Positions 5,873-6,507 of a stretch of 6,507 nt of DNA are shown here, piece by piece. Both the position numbers and the translations under genes were made by a program. This DNA is from Gammaproteobacteria bacterium (lineage in GTDB: Bacteria > Pseudomonadota > Gammaproteobacteria > UBA9214): assembly GCA_020027635.1 (NCBI GenBank), contig JAHKKL010000096.1, positions 1-6,507 on the forward strand. The letters are read 5' to 3'. Each line of letters starts with the position of its first letter. The stretch's first letter is position 1. The notes below the pieces were generated by a model, which saw only the letters and a program-made list of their open reading frames with translations, was not told the origin of the DNA and ran no database searches.

Positions 5873-6507
5873 ATGGAAAATGCGCTGACATTTGCTCAGC
5901 TCTCCGATCCCCACCTGTCGTCGCTGGACGGTGCGCGGTGGCGGGATCTGGCCAACAAACGCCTGCTGGGATACCTCTCCTGGCGCCGTCGCCGTCGTGC
6001 GGAACACCGCCGCGAGGTGCTGGATGCCCTGCGGCGGGACCTGCTCGGGATTCGTCCCGGGCACCTGGTGATCACCGGTGACCTGACGCAGATCGCGCTA
6101 CCGGATGAGTTCCGCCAGGCGCGCGCCTGGCTGGATACGCTCGGCAGCCCGCGCGACGTGACGGTCGTGCCAGGTAATCATGACGCCTATGTGCCGGTCT
6201 CCTGGGCGCAGGGGCTGTCCCAGTGGGAACCCTACCTGGTGTCGGATGACGCCCGCCGCGGCGGGAGGGCGGATTCGGCCGAGACCGTTTTCCCCAGCCT
6301 GCGCGTGCGCGGCCCCGTGGCCTTCATCGGCCTATCCAGCGCGCGACCTTCCGCGCCGCTGCTTGCGACGGGCCGCCTCGGCGGCAACCAGCTGGAGCGT
6401 CTGGAAGCGCTGCTGGAGCAGACCCGACGGCAGGGTTTGTTCCGCGTGGTGCTGCTGCATCATCCACCGGTCCCGGGCGAAGAGCGGTGGCGCAAGCGGC
6501 TGACGGA
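5873..6507 (+). CDS. Calcineurin-like metallophosphoesterase (Icc/CpdA-like), C-terminus cut off by window edge
   Basis: Hydrolase of phosphomono- or diesters with a two-metal centre. The frame is open from ATG at 5873 to the window end (211 complete residues). The metal-binding motifs come in family order: SDPHL (Asp12, His14), TGD (68-70), PGNHD (100-104) and LHHPP (195-199). The last GHTH-type motif should lie beyond the window. An Arg-rich stretch after SW (38-42) and residues 120-145 are insertions of unknown role. No signal peptide is seen, so it is probably cytoplasmic. The start has no Shine-Dalgarno; the AT-rich ACGAACGAACT precedes it. It is divergent from the lipid kinase. That context hints at a phospholipid, CDP-lipid or lipid A-precursor phosphoester as substrate, but cyclic nucleotide phosphodiesterase activity is also possible; the family is too broad to decide. 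Confidence 0.93.
   Translation, partial: MENALTFAQLSDPHLSSLDGARWRDLANKRLLGYLSWRRRRRAEHRREVLDALRRDLLGIRPGHLVITGDLTQIALPDEFRQARAWLDTLGSPRDVTVVPGNHDAYVPVSWAQGLSQWEPYLVSDDARRGGRADSAETVFPSLRVRGPVAFIGLSSARPSAPLLATGRLGGNQLERLEALLEQTRRQGLFRVVLLHHPPVPGEERWRKRLT

Overview
The window is GC-rich (about 60% or more in most lines I counted) and densely coded. It reads like a proteobacterial chromosome. A gammaproteobacterial host is a guess, based on GC content, protein style and a repeat arm of the CCACGGAA type; no rRNA, tRNA or taxonomic marker is present. Five genes lie on the minus strand and one divergent gene on the plus strand. Both outer genes run off the window.

Left to right: (1) an ABC exporter of the MsbA-like half-transporter type, minus strand, N-terminal ~493 residues only, with a good sigma70-like promoter just upstream (1545-1516); (2) and (3) two tandem PAPS-dependent sulfotransferases, minus strand, separated by 51 bases that hold a strong GC hairpin; (4) a 205-base non-coding stretch; (5) a 315-residue nucleotidyltransferase-fold protein that I recognise as Tam41/Mmp37-like, i.e. 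a candidate phosphatidate cytidylyltransferase (CDP-diacylglycerol synthase) of the type best known from mitochondria; (6) a 167-base element with 34-bp terminal inverted repeats; (7) a diacylglycerol kinase family protein, minus strand; (8) a 68-base divergent intergenic region with a tandem octamer; (9) the start of a calcineurin-like metallophosphoesterase on the plus strand.

The genes suggest membrane-lipid chemistry. A lipid kinase could make phosphatidic acid, the Tam41-like enzyme could turn it into CDP-diacylglycerol, two sulfotransferases could add sulfate to an alcohol or sugar acceptor, and an ABC exporter could move a lipid or lipid-linked product. The metallophosphoesterase could act on a phospho-ester in the same area. 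The individual enzyme classes are well supported by motifs. The link into one pathway is inference from adjacency only. The main points of interest are the Tam41-like gene next to a lipid kinase, the loss of the usual catalytic histidine in one of the two sulfotransferases, and the 34-bp inverted-repeat element between the two lipid genes.
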